The translations under genes were made by a program, and so were the position numbers. Positions 44,948 to 60,198 of a DNA stretch of 64,000 nt are shown here, piece by piece. Source of the stretch: Petrosia ficiformis (lineage: Eukaryota > Porifera > Demospongiae > Haplosclerida > Petrosiidae); assembly GCA_947044365.1 (NCBI GenBank), contig OX345649.1, forward strand, positions 5,263,187 through 5,327,186, written 5' to 3'. A model generated the notes under the pieces. It had not been told where the DNA came from and ran no database searches. It was given only the letters and a program-made list of their open reading frames with translations. Positions within the stretch are counted from its first letter, which is position 1; every line of letters begins with the position of its first letter.

Positions 44948-47900
44948 ATGCAAAAACCAAAAAAGTACGATTGGGCGGACAGCAACCTTGCTTTGTTTGG
45001 ATCCGATACAGAAAAACAAGTTAGTGCAAAAATATATTTAATACTCATTTCATGTGTTTTCCGCTATAGGTGAAAAAGGAATCGGCACAAACAGAACCAG
45101 CATGGAAAGGAGCCGGACAGAGAGTCGGTTTAGAGATTTGGCGGATTAATAAGTTTAAAGTAAGTTCTGTTCTATCAATGAATCAATTGTACTGAGGACT
45201 CCTCTTCTCCAGGTTGAACATTGGCCAAAGGAAGATTATGGCAGATTCTACAATGGAGATTCCTATATTATTCTAAATACCTATCAGGAGCCAGATACCG
45301 AAGTAAGTATTAGATAGCTAGGCCATTTTTTTTAGGATTCTACGACCTATTGCAATGCAACAAGGAAACCACTGTCTCAATGTCATTCTCAAGCCATTTT
45401 TCGACATGACGTTTTGACATATTCTTTAGATAATTGTAATTATTCAAACTGGCTGTTTTGACAGTGAAAGCAATTGCCCGCCTCTTCTAATTAGTGGTTT
45501 GTATACCCCACCATGTAATCAATGTGGTCAGAGTATGTAGAACTTGTGGTGTGACTTGAGAAGTTTAATAGAACATGTGGTATTATGCACAACACGTGTG
45601 TAATTTCAGAACCAACTCCCCTCAACTAGTAGTGTAGGGCTTGTTCCAGCTTGCCTCAATTACCTGTTATGCAAATCAATGATTCTGGATTTCTCTTGTT
45701 GACTTGTATTTATGTGGCTTAAGGGACTAGCTGACTATTCAACCATAAATACAGTTTTAACGACTAGTCACTCGGGCGCCATAGTAAATGACCATGTGTA
45801 GTAAGTAGTGAATCACAGTATTACTCTTTTCAAAACACAGGGTCTTCTCTATGATGTTCATTTTTGGATTGGTCAGTATTCTTCTCAGGATGAATATGGT
45901 ACTGCAGCTTACAAGACTGTGGAGCTTGATACACTGGTAAGAACAGAGCTACAACATAACTACACACACACTACGAAATCACCATTCATCAAACAGCTAC
46001 TTTAATACTATTGCTAGAAACTAATGTCACGCTACACCGCATGCCCTGTTGATAAATCATTCTGCATTATGTTAGCAGTTAGCCTTTTATTAATCTACAT
46101 AATTATTAAAACGACAGTTATTGATATTAAATTAGCACTGTTATATAGCAGTTAGCCTTACATTCCAACAGTTGTTGATAGCACTATAATACTCCCACTT
46201 GAGCTTCTCTCTTGTGACTTGCTACACTATTCTGTTGTGATAATATGTATATTTATATTATGTATATACATGTATAGTACATTCGTGTTGTTGTAACTCT
46301 AACTACAACTGTTTTCTATTTCAATTTTTCGTGATAAGCAACAAAAAAAGAACAAAGAAATTTTTGTTGTGCCAACAAATAATCAATTAAATATTTTCAC
46401 TAGTTGTTATGACCATTTATATTGGCATCATCTATACCTCACAAGTAGCTCAAATGACCATATATGGTCATAACACACAATCATGAAATGTCAAAAGGTT
46501 ATTCATGCCTTGACCTCAGAAAAATGTTCATAACTTTTAGCCAACAATATTTTTCATTTCCACTCTTCTTTGTGTATGTCAAAATTCAATCCAGTGAGTG
46601 AATAACCTTATGACATTAAACTATACACTTATATTAAATATAAAGTCATCACATCTTAATTTTGAGGTCATCATGAATGGGAAAAGATTTTAGTATATCT
46701 CCTTTTTTATAGCTGGATGATAAGCCTATTCAACATCGTGAAGTAATGGACTATGAGTCCTCTCTTTTTAAGAGTTATTTCGACACTATTGAGCTGTTGG
46801 AAGGAGGGTATGTTTAGCAGAGATATTGGTTGTAATGTGGTGCTTACTAATGGTATAGCTGGATGTAAGGTTTAATGGTTGTATGGTGCTTACTAATGGT
46901 ATAGCTGGATGTGTGGTGCTTACTAATAGTATAGCTGGATGTGTGGTTTAATGGTTGTGTGGTGCTTACTAACGGTATAGCTGGATGTAAGGTTTAATGG
47001 TTGTGTGGTGCTTACTAATGGTATAGCTGGATGTGTGGTGCTTACTAATAGTATAGCTGGATGTGTGGTTTAATGGTTGTGTGGTGCTTACTAACGGTAT
47101 AGCTGGATGTAAGGTTTAATGGTTGTGTGGTGCTTACTAATGGTATAGCTGGATGTGTGGTGCTTACTAATAGTATAGCTGGATGTGTGGTTTAATGGTT
47201 GTGTGGTGCTTACTAACGGTATAGCTGGATGTAAGGTTTAATGGTTGTGTGGTGCTTACTAATGGTATAGCTGGATGTGTGGTTAATGGATGTATGGTGA
47301 TTACTAATGATATAGCTGGATGTGTGGTTTAATGGTTGTGTGGTGCTTACTAATGGTAATGGTTGTGTGGAGATTACTATAGCTGGATATGATTAAAGGT
47401 GGATGTGTGTTCGGCTCCATCTTTGTATTTGTTTATCTGAGTATTGTATATATCTCCAGAGTTGATTCTGGTTTCCGTCATGTTGAAATAAATAAACAAG
47501 AATACCAACCTCGTTTGTTGCATTTCCATGGTGACAAGGTAATTACACCAATTCTTCATTATACATTTAAATACCACAGCTTAATACCCAGTCTAGTTAT
47601 AATTTATGGAATGTATGGAATGTATGTATCAATACTTCTATTAGATATATCATTTGTGTGTTGTTTATGTCAACTAGTGACTTATCTTGCCCATTGCACT
47701 TTGGGTTGTGCCCAGGCTTTTAAGATGAGTCTTGGTGTTCCAAACCAGGAGCAGATATTGGCCATTTTGTTGTGTACTACAAACTGCTTTAGAACCTAGG
47801 TATGAGGCTAATTACACTTTGATCCGATAATGGTCACATGATACTTAATTGATACTTAACTGACGATGGTCACATGACACTTAACTGATGTTAGTCACAT

Positions 47901-50073
47901 GTAGGCCAGTGAGTGGTGTGGAAATAGGCAGTAATTCATGGCACTATCTCATAAACCCAGTGAATGTCCAGCAAGTTATGCTGTATAATTATTAAGAGCA
48001 GAACAAGAGTGATGAAAATAGGTTAAAATGTCAATATTTCCACACCCCTGCAAGCAATTAGAATAAACATGGGCAAATTTGTTACCGTGACAACTTTACA
48101 GATTTCTTGTACATTTATATATCAAAATGTCATTTCTTTTGTGTACAGAAAGGAGTTAAAGTCAAGGAAGTTCAACGCTGTAAAAAAAGCATTGATGAAA
48201 CTGATGTACATATTTTTGACAATGGTAGCGAATTAAAACTGGTGAGTTACAACTTGGTCTTGGATGAATACCCAACAGTGATGTATACTTGGAACAATCA
48301 GTTACGAGTATCAAAGCAGCAACTCCTATGAATGTTGAATGTTGAATGCTAAATCTTCCACAGATAAGCTCATGTGGCACACCATTGGCTGAAAGAGCTT
48401 CTTATTTGGCGCTGAACAGTTCTCTATTGGGCCAGATAGTGGAGTTAATTACTATTATATTATACTAACAGTGTTATCTGTGGCCTAAGCACGTTTTGTT
48501 GGACGGTTAACAAAATTAATGAATGCACTAAAGTGCAGAACCCTCACTAAAAAGATGCTACTGTGAATGTATGCTTCTCAGCATAAACAATCAATAATGA
48601 AACAGGGAGTCGTGGCGTTCCTCATCAACTCAGATTCATATCTCCTCAGAACTGGTGACAAGACTTCACAGATAGCTGCAGAAACACTTGTTACGACGAG
48701 GCCCAAGAAACAAAGCGTCTAAGATACAAAACTTTCTGGAATCTTCGACAAAATGCGTATGCATGCTCGATCTCCGCCTACGTTTGGATTAACCAATTTA
48801 ATTAATAGGCGTGACTGAGTAACAATGGCGCAAAAAAAGCCTATTTGACTTTGTACGACTGTATCTTTTCCATCGAAGAGTTTTCTTGCAAATCGCTTGA
48901 ATCTCGCAGTAGACCCAGTGTGCTCTTTCCTTCGCAGTGACCAAGAATCTTCAAAAGTAAGCCATTGCAAAGATTAGTGGGAACACACACACACACACAA
49001 ACCGATTACTATAACCCTCCGCCTACACGCTCGGGTTAATTATGTATTAGAGATTACTATTATACTTTGAGCTTTACCCAATACAACATGCAGTATGTAG
49101 CACTATTGATTACCAATACAACATGCAGTATGTAGCACTATTGATTACCAATACAACATGCAGTATGTAGCACTATTGATTACCAATACAACATGCAGTA
49201 TGTAGCACTATTGATTACCAATACAACATGTAATATGTAGCACTATTGATTACCAATACAACATGCAGTATGTAGCACTATTGATTACCAATACAACATG
49301 CAGCATGTAGCACTATTGATTACCAATACAACATGCAGTATGTAGCACTATTGATTCCCAATACAACATGCAGTATGTAGTACTATTGATTCCCAATACA
49401 ACATGCAGTATGTAGCACTATTGATTCCCAATACAACATGCAGTATGTAGTACTATTGATTCCCAATACAACATGCAGTATGTAGCACTATTGATTCCCA
49501 ATACAACATGCAGTATGTAGTACTATTGATTCCCAATACAACATGCAGTATGTAGTACTATTGATTACCAATACAACATGCAGTATGTAGTACTATTGAT
49601 TCCCAATACAACATGCAGTATGTAGCACTATTGATTACCAATACAACATGCAGTATGTAGCACTATTGATTCCCAATACAACATGCAGTATGTAGCACTA
49701 TTGATTACCAATACAACATGCAGTATGTAGCACTATTGATTACCAATACAACATGCAGCATGTAGCAGCAGTATTGATTCTTGATTATGTTTATGTAGTG
49801 GATCGGAAGCAAATCAAACAAGGATGAGAAATTCAAAGCTGTACAATATTTACAGAAGCTAAAGGTATTATACATAAACATACATGGATACATGCATCAG
49901 TGTTTTATACAGCAGTCAGCATGGGTGGTGGAGGTGGGGGTGGGGTTGAGGTGGGGGGATTTCAGACCAAGAACATGAAACAGCATCTCAGCTACAGCCA
50001 CCACCAAAAGCAAATTCAGGACCTAAATTTTAAGTTCACCACATGACTCTTGCCTAACATGACATAACTAGAG

Positions 50074-50107
<34 letters not shown>

Positions 50108-50338
50108 ATATAGCACAATTCTGTATACATTCATACAATTTACCTTCCTCAGAGTGATCGTAGTGGTCGTGTAAAAGAATCTACAATTGGTAAATAATTT
50201 TTATTATCTGCAAGTATCTATTAATTATTCTCATCTCTTAATTGGTTTGCTATAACAGACCAATATGATTCTGACTACGAGAAATTGGTTGAGGGACTTC
50301 CTGATGACGCTGATACAGATGAGTCAGAATATGTGAGT

Positions 50339-50372
<34 letters not shown>

Positions 50373-50962
50373 GCAAACACACACAAACATTTTTTGGAGT
50401 ACATATAGCAATAAAAGAATTAATTATAATATGTATTGTGATGAGGATTGTATTGTAGAGGTCATTTTCTAAAATCGCTATTGGCAATTCCTACAAAATA
50501 GTGCAATCAATTTTTCACTGGCAACTACTTGTTCAAATTCATCCCATGAAAATATAATTATATATATATTAGGGCTGGGACGAAGGTAGAAAAACAACCT
50601 TCGAAGCTTCGTCGGCAAAAATGAACGAACCTTCAAAGGTTCGCACGTGTTATTATCAATGTTGCTCTTACCTTGTTTGGCAGCCTCCAAAACTGGATTA
50701 TTGCTTTATAATAAGTATTAGTCTTGTTCCTGTCACTATATCTACTTGGATTTAGCATTGCTTGAATGAAAATTTAGGCAGAAACAGCCAACAACTCAGC
50801 CTCAACTTTTCTTGGACACACCCACAATTTTAACTACACGTTTAGATTGCAAAAGTGCGCATGTGCAAACATTGAAGTGGGGGTGGCAGTGAAGGAAGAA
50901 ATTTAGCTTCGAATGCGCAGTAAACGAACGAAGGTTCGAGTATTCGAACCTTTTTCCCAGCC

Positions 50963-50998
<36 letters not shown>

Positions 50999-52943
50999 AT
51001 ATTATATACATATATATACATATATATATACCCCATGATTAAGGAAGTTACGTCATTGATTGCTCAGTTATAAAAGTACCTTTGCAAATAGAGTAGTTAT
51101 TGGATTTCAGACACAATCAACCTTGCATGATACAGGGCAATCATAGGGATATATGTTTCTTTCTTAATTAGGAAAAAGAAGATACTGACTTTGTGCCAGT
51201 TGTATACAGGTGAGTCTCAACTATTATCGGCATTAATCCATAGTACTGCAGTGTTCTGCCCGAGTGGTGGTTAGATTCTATTAGATTTCAGTGTCTCAAT
51301 AGTCTATTTATGTATATATTATCTGATAAGTGGTTAATTACTGAGTAGTGGTTATTAATTCATGCTGAATGGTGGTTTATTCTCAACCAGTGTAACCAGA
51401 ACACTATATAGTATTAGTAGTACTATAGTAAACATTGGTTTAATAATTGTATTACTTGTATTTGCAGGTTGAGTGATGCCAGTGGTCAAATGGAATTCAC
51501 CAAAGAAGCAGAGGGCCACTTCCCACCAGTTTCCGCGCTGGATAAAAATGATGGTATGTTACTACTTGCATGCTTATATGTAATTATGTGTCTATGTGTT
51601 GTATAGACCTGTACGTTTATTAAACACTGCTTACATTTCAATGGGTAACTAATTTAGTCTGTTTTGTGCAGTAAACCTATTGAATATAGTATAAATGAAT
51701 TGTTAATGCAACAATGTACATGTATAATTATACATGTGCTTATAATAGCTTACTCCAGATATCAGCTTCACATAGTGCACTTTCATGAATGAATATCAAT
51801 GGTGTTTACTTCAATATTTCTTAGTTGTAAATGTGCTATGTTTTTCTTTCCTCATTTCATAGTCAGTATATCCTTGTATATCCTTGTATACCTGTATTAT
51901 TATTTTATTTGATATAGTGTTCATTTTTGACACTGGAAAAGAATTGTGGGTTTGGATTGGCCGAGGATCCACCCGTGCTGAATCGAAGAATGCTATGCCA
52001 CGTGCTCATGTAAGGATCACTACACCTCCTCACATACACGCACACACACACACACATTAGCCTTGTACTGAGACTTTCAAAAATGGCTGAAACAAAAGAT
52101 GCTGGATTTTGCTATCATCACCTTTCTGATTCAGTTAAATAAAAGTAGTAATTTCCTGGATGTCTAAGCTAGAATACCATTAGCCTTTCTGAAAATTGGT
52201 AGTAATGAATGTGACTTTATAGTTTAAATCAAGTGATCTCTTTTTCTTTATAACACCTTTGATCTCCTGGATGTGTTCTAAACCAGGGGCAGACCTTGGC
52301 TGTGTATCAATGCTTGGGTGAATACATTTACATGTACTTGTTGTTTTACATTATATTAATGTGTGAATTTTTATTTAGGAGCATCGTGTGCAAGTTTAAT
52401 ATGTACACTTGCACACACTATCATACACACATTTCATAAACACGTTTATTCACAACTATACCCATTATAATGTTATACTGTGCAGTGTACAATATTACAG
52501 TCGGCCATTGGCCATTTTCCGAGCAAATAATTAGAATGACCATTCAAATGTGCACGTGGTCGGTCATTTTAACCGGTCAATTTTTATAAAAATTAGAAAA
52601 ATTTTGGGTTCATTAGTATCATTTTAGAAATTATGTTTAATGATAATGTCACTAATAATTTGTAACATATATATACATGTATGCATATTGTACAAGTAGT
52701 CACATGTCCAAGCAATTTGAAAAATGGCCAATCAAATATCACTTTGGTTGGCTATCATGGCCAGCCAAAATTCACATCAAATATTGTACACTGCTGTGAC
52801 ATACCACATATATTCATGTATATATTCTCCAGGAATATTTGAAGAGCACCAAACATCCTCTTATTTCTGTGACTTGTGTCAAAGATGGTGAACCTGGGAG
52901 GGCTAATTCTCTATTTGTTGCTATGCTGCAACAATGTAAATGA
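44948..52943 (+). CDS. Three-domain gelsolin/severin-like actin-binding protein, copy A
   Basis: Fourteen exons join in frame: 44948-45019, 45070-45159, 45213-45302, 45841-45936, 46713-46807, 47460-47538, 48149-48241, 49799-49864, 50153-50189, 50259-50332, 51172-51209, 51468-51553, 51918-52009, 52833-52943, giving 372 residues. G1: [46 protein letters not shown]2: [31 protein letters not shown]3: [28 protein letters not shown]. Each gelsolin repeat binds actin and calcium; three-domain members (severin, fragmin, CapG-like) sever or cap filaments in the cytoplasm. G2 differs from copies B and C: it reads VHIFDNG...KLWIG where B/C read FILDLG...WNG. The end is uncertain: the last exon can run to the stop at 52943 or splice at 52935 to 52995-53049. 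The gene is inflated by repeats and MITEs in its introns. Confidence 0.92.
46490..46700. repeat. Element sharing ends with the BRAP minisatellite region
   Basis: Contains tgacctcagaaaaatgttca and aataaccttatgacattaaa then ctatacac. Reverse-complement matches lie at 38920-38960 and inside the 38.2-kb minisatellite unit. Confidence 0.6.
46830..47395. repeat. Minisatellite in gelsolin A intron 5
   Basis: Units of tggtgcttactaatggtata plus gctggatgtgtgg, with ggtttaatggttgtg, in a higher-order repeat of about 115 bp. Confidence 0.93.
47913..48052. mobile_element. GGTGTGGAAA-type MITE, copy in gelsolin A intron 6
   Basis: Left GGTGTGGAAATAGGC and right AATATTTCCACACCCCTG. Interior agcagaacaagagtgatgaa matches the copy at 32411-32572. 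The CAGGGGTGTGG-type end is hAT-like. Confidence 0.75.
48365..48480 (+). repeat. Dispersed repeat, partial copy 3
   Basis: Shares gagcttcttatttggcgctg, the gggccagat segment and ttatattatactaacag with copies at 25270 and 40490. Located in gelsolin A intron 7. Confidence 0.6.
49075..49775. repeat. 35-bp minisatellite in gelsolin A intron 7
   Basis: About twenty near-identical units of caatacaacatgcagtatgt plus agcactattgatta. Variants alternate between gattacc and gattccc and between agcac and agtac, giving a readable unit map. Continuous array without unique spacers, so not a CRISPR. Confidence 0.97.
50570..50965. mobile_element. hAT-type MITE in gelsolin A intron 10
   Basis: TIRs TAGGGCTGGGACGAAGGT (left) and ACCTTTTTCCCAGCCCTA (right) bound 396 bp. 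The flanks are atatatat on both sides, consistent with an 8-bp duplication. Interior aaccttcgaa palindromes resemble the element at 43024. Confidence 0.85.
52483..52793. mobile_element. hAT-type MITE in gelsolin A intron 13
   Basis: TIRs CAGTGTACAATATT and AATATTGTACACTG bound 311 bp. The interior has repeated ggccatttt/aaaaatggcc arms. The target duplication is not clean. Confidence 0.8.
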
Positions 52944-53149
52944 AAATAAGGGTGCGTCTATATCTGTTGCTTTTCGTATATTATTATTCCTTCTCTCTCT
53001 AGATGCATCTATTGGAGATTGCTATACTGCAAATGAATTTGAAAATTAAACTAGTGCTATTGTACTTATATATGTAGCTACCTGTTCATATTGAATTTAG
53101 AAAGATTGTTTTAGTTTAGTGTTTTTAATTATTAATGAGGTAAAAAAAA

Positions 53150-53261
53150 ATTTATTCGTTGTGGATCTGCGCATGCGCATGTACTAACAATTTGCAGTAC
53201 TGTACCTCCGCCCTTTTTTGCAGTAGCTATTCTACCTCGAAGGTGCAAGTTGAAATTGACA
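53150..53261 (+). promoter_or_regulatory. Promoter of gelsolin B with NRF1-type site
   Basis: A palindrome TGCGCATGCGCA at 53168-53179 matches the NRF1 consensus and sits about 83 bp before the gelsolin B start codon. Copy C lacks this exact site but has a CRE at a similar distance, so the copies may be regulated differently. The factor assignment is inferred from the motif. Confidence 0.5.
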
Positions 53262-56255
<2,994 letters not shown>

Positions 56256-56551
56256 AGTAACAATGTTATATTTTCATTAGCGCTTTGATTATTCCCTCTC
56301 TCCAGATACATAAATACAATCCTGAGAAATTGTATGATTCTTATACTTTTGAACATTCTATAGTGACTGCATTAGTCTATTAATTTGTATTACTTTATAG
56401 CTAATATATACCTTTTGGTATTTTCAAGAATTAGATTTTATTTCTGCAAATTCAGTTACGCGCACACGTACGACTTGTATGACGTCACTAGCCTTATATA
56501 TACGCGTATGCGTATGCAGTCCACGTCCCATCAAGAACAAGTGTTGTAATA
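56256..56551 (+). promoter_or_regulatory. Gelsolin B-C intergenic region with CRE and TATA box
   Basis: About 296 bp. A perfect CRE TGACGTCA lies at 56480-56487 and a TATA-like ttatatata starts at 56493, about 60-70 bp before the copy C start codon. The alternating tacgcgtatgcgtatgc just downstream looks like a decayed version of the NRF1-type site of copy B. Motif functions are inferred. Confidence 0.5.
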
Positions 56552-59015
56552 ATGGCAGGCTTAATGACAGCTAAGAAATACGACTGGAAAGACAGCAATC
56601 TGGCTTTGTTTGGATCTGATCTTGAGAGAAATGTAAGTTAATGAATTAAAATAGGGAACAAAAGATAATTATTATATATATATATATATATATATTACAT
56701 TATAATTATAAATTTAGATCAAAAAGGATTCAGCTAAAACCGAGAAGGCCTGGACTGGAGCAGGCGAAAAAATTGGATTAAAGATTTGGCGAATTGTACA
56801 ATTTAAGGTATGGAGTGCATGTGTATGCAATATTATTTATGTGTTGCAATATGAATGAACGTGTAGTCAACGTTAGTCCCATACATACATTATAAGTAAT
56901 CCGTGCATGGAAAACCTTTACACAAATCTAATGCAGCACTGATGATGTTTGCATCTTCACCATTTGAACTAGCTTCCTCAACTACCACCTAGTATACTGT
57001 AGCTGTCACTGGACAGTAATTAACTTCTATTATACAAAGGATTGCAGTACACTGAATGGCATGCACAATCGTGTAAGCAAACTGCAGCACAAATAAAATG
57101 ATTATCGAAATAGTCACAAAAAAGACATGTAAAATCATCCCGCTTTATAGATTCAAAATGTAAAAAGTCACAATATTAATTTTAGAAAGTATAATACTCA
57201 TACAGGTTACTCACTGGCCCAAAGACCAGTATGGCCAATTCTACAATGGAGACTCATATATTGTTCTCAACACCTACACTGTAAATAATTCTGAGGTATG
57301 ATAACTATCACCTAAATAATAGGTACAAATATTTCTTTACATTAATATGCATAAAATTACCTTTATTTTTTTCAATTGTGTTACACATAATACAGGAGCT
57401 TCACTATGATATCCATTTTTGGATTGGTCAGTATTCTACTGCTGATGAATATGGTACTGCAGCTTACAAAACAGTTGAGCTAGATACACTGGTAAGGCAT
57501 TATTGCTAAACAACTCCACACATACCTTTCTCTATCACAGCTGGATAACAGAGCTAATCAACATCGTGAAGTCATGGGGTATGAATCAAACTTGTTCAAA
57601 AATTATTTTAAATGCATAGAGCTGCTTGAGGGCGGGTAAGTTGTATGTGAGAGGAAAAGAGAGGAGGAAGTCAATTGTAAGAATAATTATTCTTTTTCTG
57701 TTACAAAGAGCTGAAAGTGGTTTCAGACATGTAGGACCTGCAGAGTATGTGCCAAGACTGCTTCACTTCCATGGATTAAAGGTAACATTTTAATGTCACC
57801 AGATCATGTCAACGATAACTTATTAACTTTAAATAGCAATGTATTGAGATTAAAGAAAGGCCATTGAAAAAGGCATGCTTGGATGATACTGACGTGTTTA
57901 TACTGGACTTAGGAGCAGCAGTTTATCAAGTGAAGAGTACATCATAATTATATCAATATAATATCATTTAAAGTATTTTTGCAGTGGAATGGAATTGGAG
58001 CTAATAAAGACGAGAGGTTCAAAGCAGCTCAATATTTGGCAGAACTAAAGGTAACAAGTAAATATTACTATTCTGATATTATTATAAATCAATGTTCTTG
58101 CAGTCCAAACGTGGAAAATGTACCACTGAGGTGTTAGGTGAGTGTCTAAATGAAACAGCAATTAATAATTAATATATAATAATTATAGATGAGTTTAACA
58201 CTTCAAAGAATCATTTATTCTATCAAACCTTATCTGATGATCCAATAACTCAAGAAGAAAAGGAAGATGTAAGTGTGTATGAATAATACAGGTGTGCAAT
58301 TAATCAATTAACTATTAAAATTCACACTCACCTCTGCATTAAGTTTTCCAATGTTTGTAAGAGGAGTCGGTACTATTCAATCACAAACATCAATAATTAC
58401 AATGCCAATAATTGCACTCCCCAGTGTGTATGCATTTTATAATATAATTATGTGTGTACATATGGCAATACATATAATTATTATATATATTATATATATA
58501 TATATATATAATTTATATACATTATAGGAATTTAACTCTGACTTTGAGCCATCACTTTTCAGGTTCAATATCATATTTCATTATAATTATATTATTATGA
58601 ATGATTAATTATTTCAGATTAAGTGATGCCACTGGTGAAATGTTGTTCACACTCATATCAAAGAAATGCATTAGGAAATCTGATCTGGATCCAATGGATG
58701 GTTTGTTGCATCAATTATCTTTTTGCATTACTTTAAACTCAAAAATAGTATTTATAGTTGATACCGGAAAAAATTGTTTTGTTTGGATCGGAAGTGGTGC
58801 AAGTGGAGAAGAAAAAAGATTAGCTATGCAATATGCACATGTAAGTATGTACTTAGTTTTTAATTTGTACTATAGTATGTAACTCAATAATATATTAATA
58901 AGTCATATTTTTTTCCTAGAACTATCTTCAGAAGACAGCACATCCACTGTTACCTGTGAGTTGTTTTTCAGAAGGCAGAGAAAATAAGGAATTCCTTAAA
59001 ATTCTTGAAACATGA
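56552..59015 (+). CDS. Three-domain gelsolin/severin-like actin-binding protein, copy C
   Basis: Fourteen exons join in frame: 56552-56632, 56718-56807, 57206-57295, 57396-57491, 57541-57635, 57709-57781, 57837-57929, 57985-58050, 58104-58137, 58189-58268, 58528-58562, 58618-58700, 58749-58840, 58920-59015, giving 367 residues. The start [20 protein letters not shown] matches copy B. Key segments: [102 protein letters not shown]. All exon boundaries match copy A in position and phase except small length changes. The last exon ends in a divergent tail (FLKILET). Intron 10 contains a 50-bp copy of HECTD4 DNA (58320-58370). It converges on KTI12 with only about 150 bp between the stop codons. 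Confidence 0.92.
58320..58370. repeat. Fragment of HECTD4 exon/intron junction copied into gelsolin C intron 10
   Basis: ttcacactcacctctgcatt then agttttcc and gtttgtaagag matches 17868-17915 with about four changes. That source spans the splice donor of HECTD4 exon 17874-18254, so intron DNA is included. Confidence 0.75.
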
Positions 59016-59167
59016 TTTACGTATTTGCTTATCATTCTCTGAACTTGTTATAATCTAGAACATATATGTTGTCTGTTGTTATGTCTTATTACAGTTTTTT
59101 GTACATGTAGTTTTTGTGTATTTTTAAATATCTTATCGAATACATTCAAAAATAATAGTTATTTTTA

Positions 59168-60198
59168 TCATAACGAGTTATTGAGATATTGTACAAACAA
59201 TGTTGATATTTTCTCCACTCCTTCAAATGGATGCATTTTTGTATAAGTTATAAATTGATGTCGCAGTCTTCGTAGTTCTGCCATAGTAACATCACTATGT
59301 ATAGTCAGTCGTTCCGCTGTTCCAGGAATAGCTGATTTACCTGTTAATAGACCCTGTTTCTGTAGCTCAAGTATTTTGATAATGATCATCTGGGTTTGTC
59401 GATCTAGTTCATGTAAAAAATCAACAGAGGACAGAGGCTGTGTTTGTGTGGACTGATTTGGAGGAGGTGGTTTGCGATGGATAAGAACATCTATTATTCC
59501 ATCATCTGGTAAAGGATCGTTAGGATATAGGACAATTAAAGGGCTGTCCCATCTATTTCTTGAATCAGGTGCCTCAAATCGCATTAACAAACCATCAAAT
59601 ACCTCTGTAGTATACTGTTCCTCAACTTTTCTTGCAATGTTCCAGCTTCGTGCTGTATCTGGGGGTGTGTCACACTGTACAATGCAATGCGTAGTCTTCA
59701 TGTGTTTTGAGATGCAGTATAATTCATATCGGAAACCTTTGATGTAATTTAGTGAATCTAATATAACAAAAACATCTTTGGTCAGTAGTCGTTCAACCTG
59801 TGTATGAATGAATGAGATTACACTTACTTTAGACCAGAGAATGGGTTTGGGCCCGAGAATGGGAACCAAGACTACCTAACATTTAATGCACTCAGAAACA
59901 ATCATTATAATTATTATAATAATTATTATTATCTTTATTATTTATTAGTAAGTTCAAAGTTTCAAACAGACATTCAATATCAGTTTAAAACTCCGCCCAC
60001 CTTTGACTTTAGAGAAGCTCTTCCTGTTTTCTCTTCCTTGGAAGAAGAATAAAGTTGATTTTTTGACACAATAGAATAATCATCAGAAACTAAGTGTATT
60101 TCTTTATCTGGACAATGGCGTTTGAAAAGATCTTCTAGTTCATTAGCTCTTGTAGTTTTACCAGAGCTGGGCAAACCACTCATCACAATGAGAGGCAT
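59168..60198 (-). CDS. KTI12: KTI12 homolog (P-loop tRNA wobble/Elongator-associated protein)
   Basis: Two exons, 60001-60198 and 59168-59797, joined in phase 0, encode 275 residues. The start ATG 60198 gives MPLIVMSGLPSSGKTTRANE with a Walker A P-loop at residues 8-16. Diagnostic KTI12 segments follow: VFVILDSLNYIKGFRYELYC, LMRFEAPDSRNRWDSPL, STQTQPLSSVDFLHELD and LRRLRHQFITYTKMHP. KTI12 is an ATPase related to PSTK that binds tRNA and regulates the Elongator complex needed for wobble-uridine modification. The protein is shorter than the human one (about 350 residues), mostly because a low-conservation middle loop is missing. The stop lies about 150 bp from the end of gelsolin C on the opposite strand. 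Confidence 0.95.

Noticed and set aside
49075..49775. Regular direct repeats resembling a CRISPR array
   Set aside because: Units are contiguous without unique spacers, there are no cas genes, and the locus is an intron of a eukaryotic gene. It is a minisatellite.
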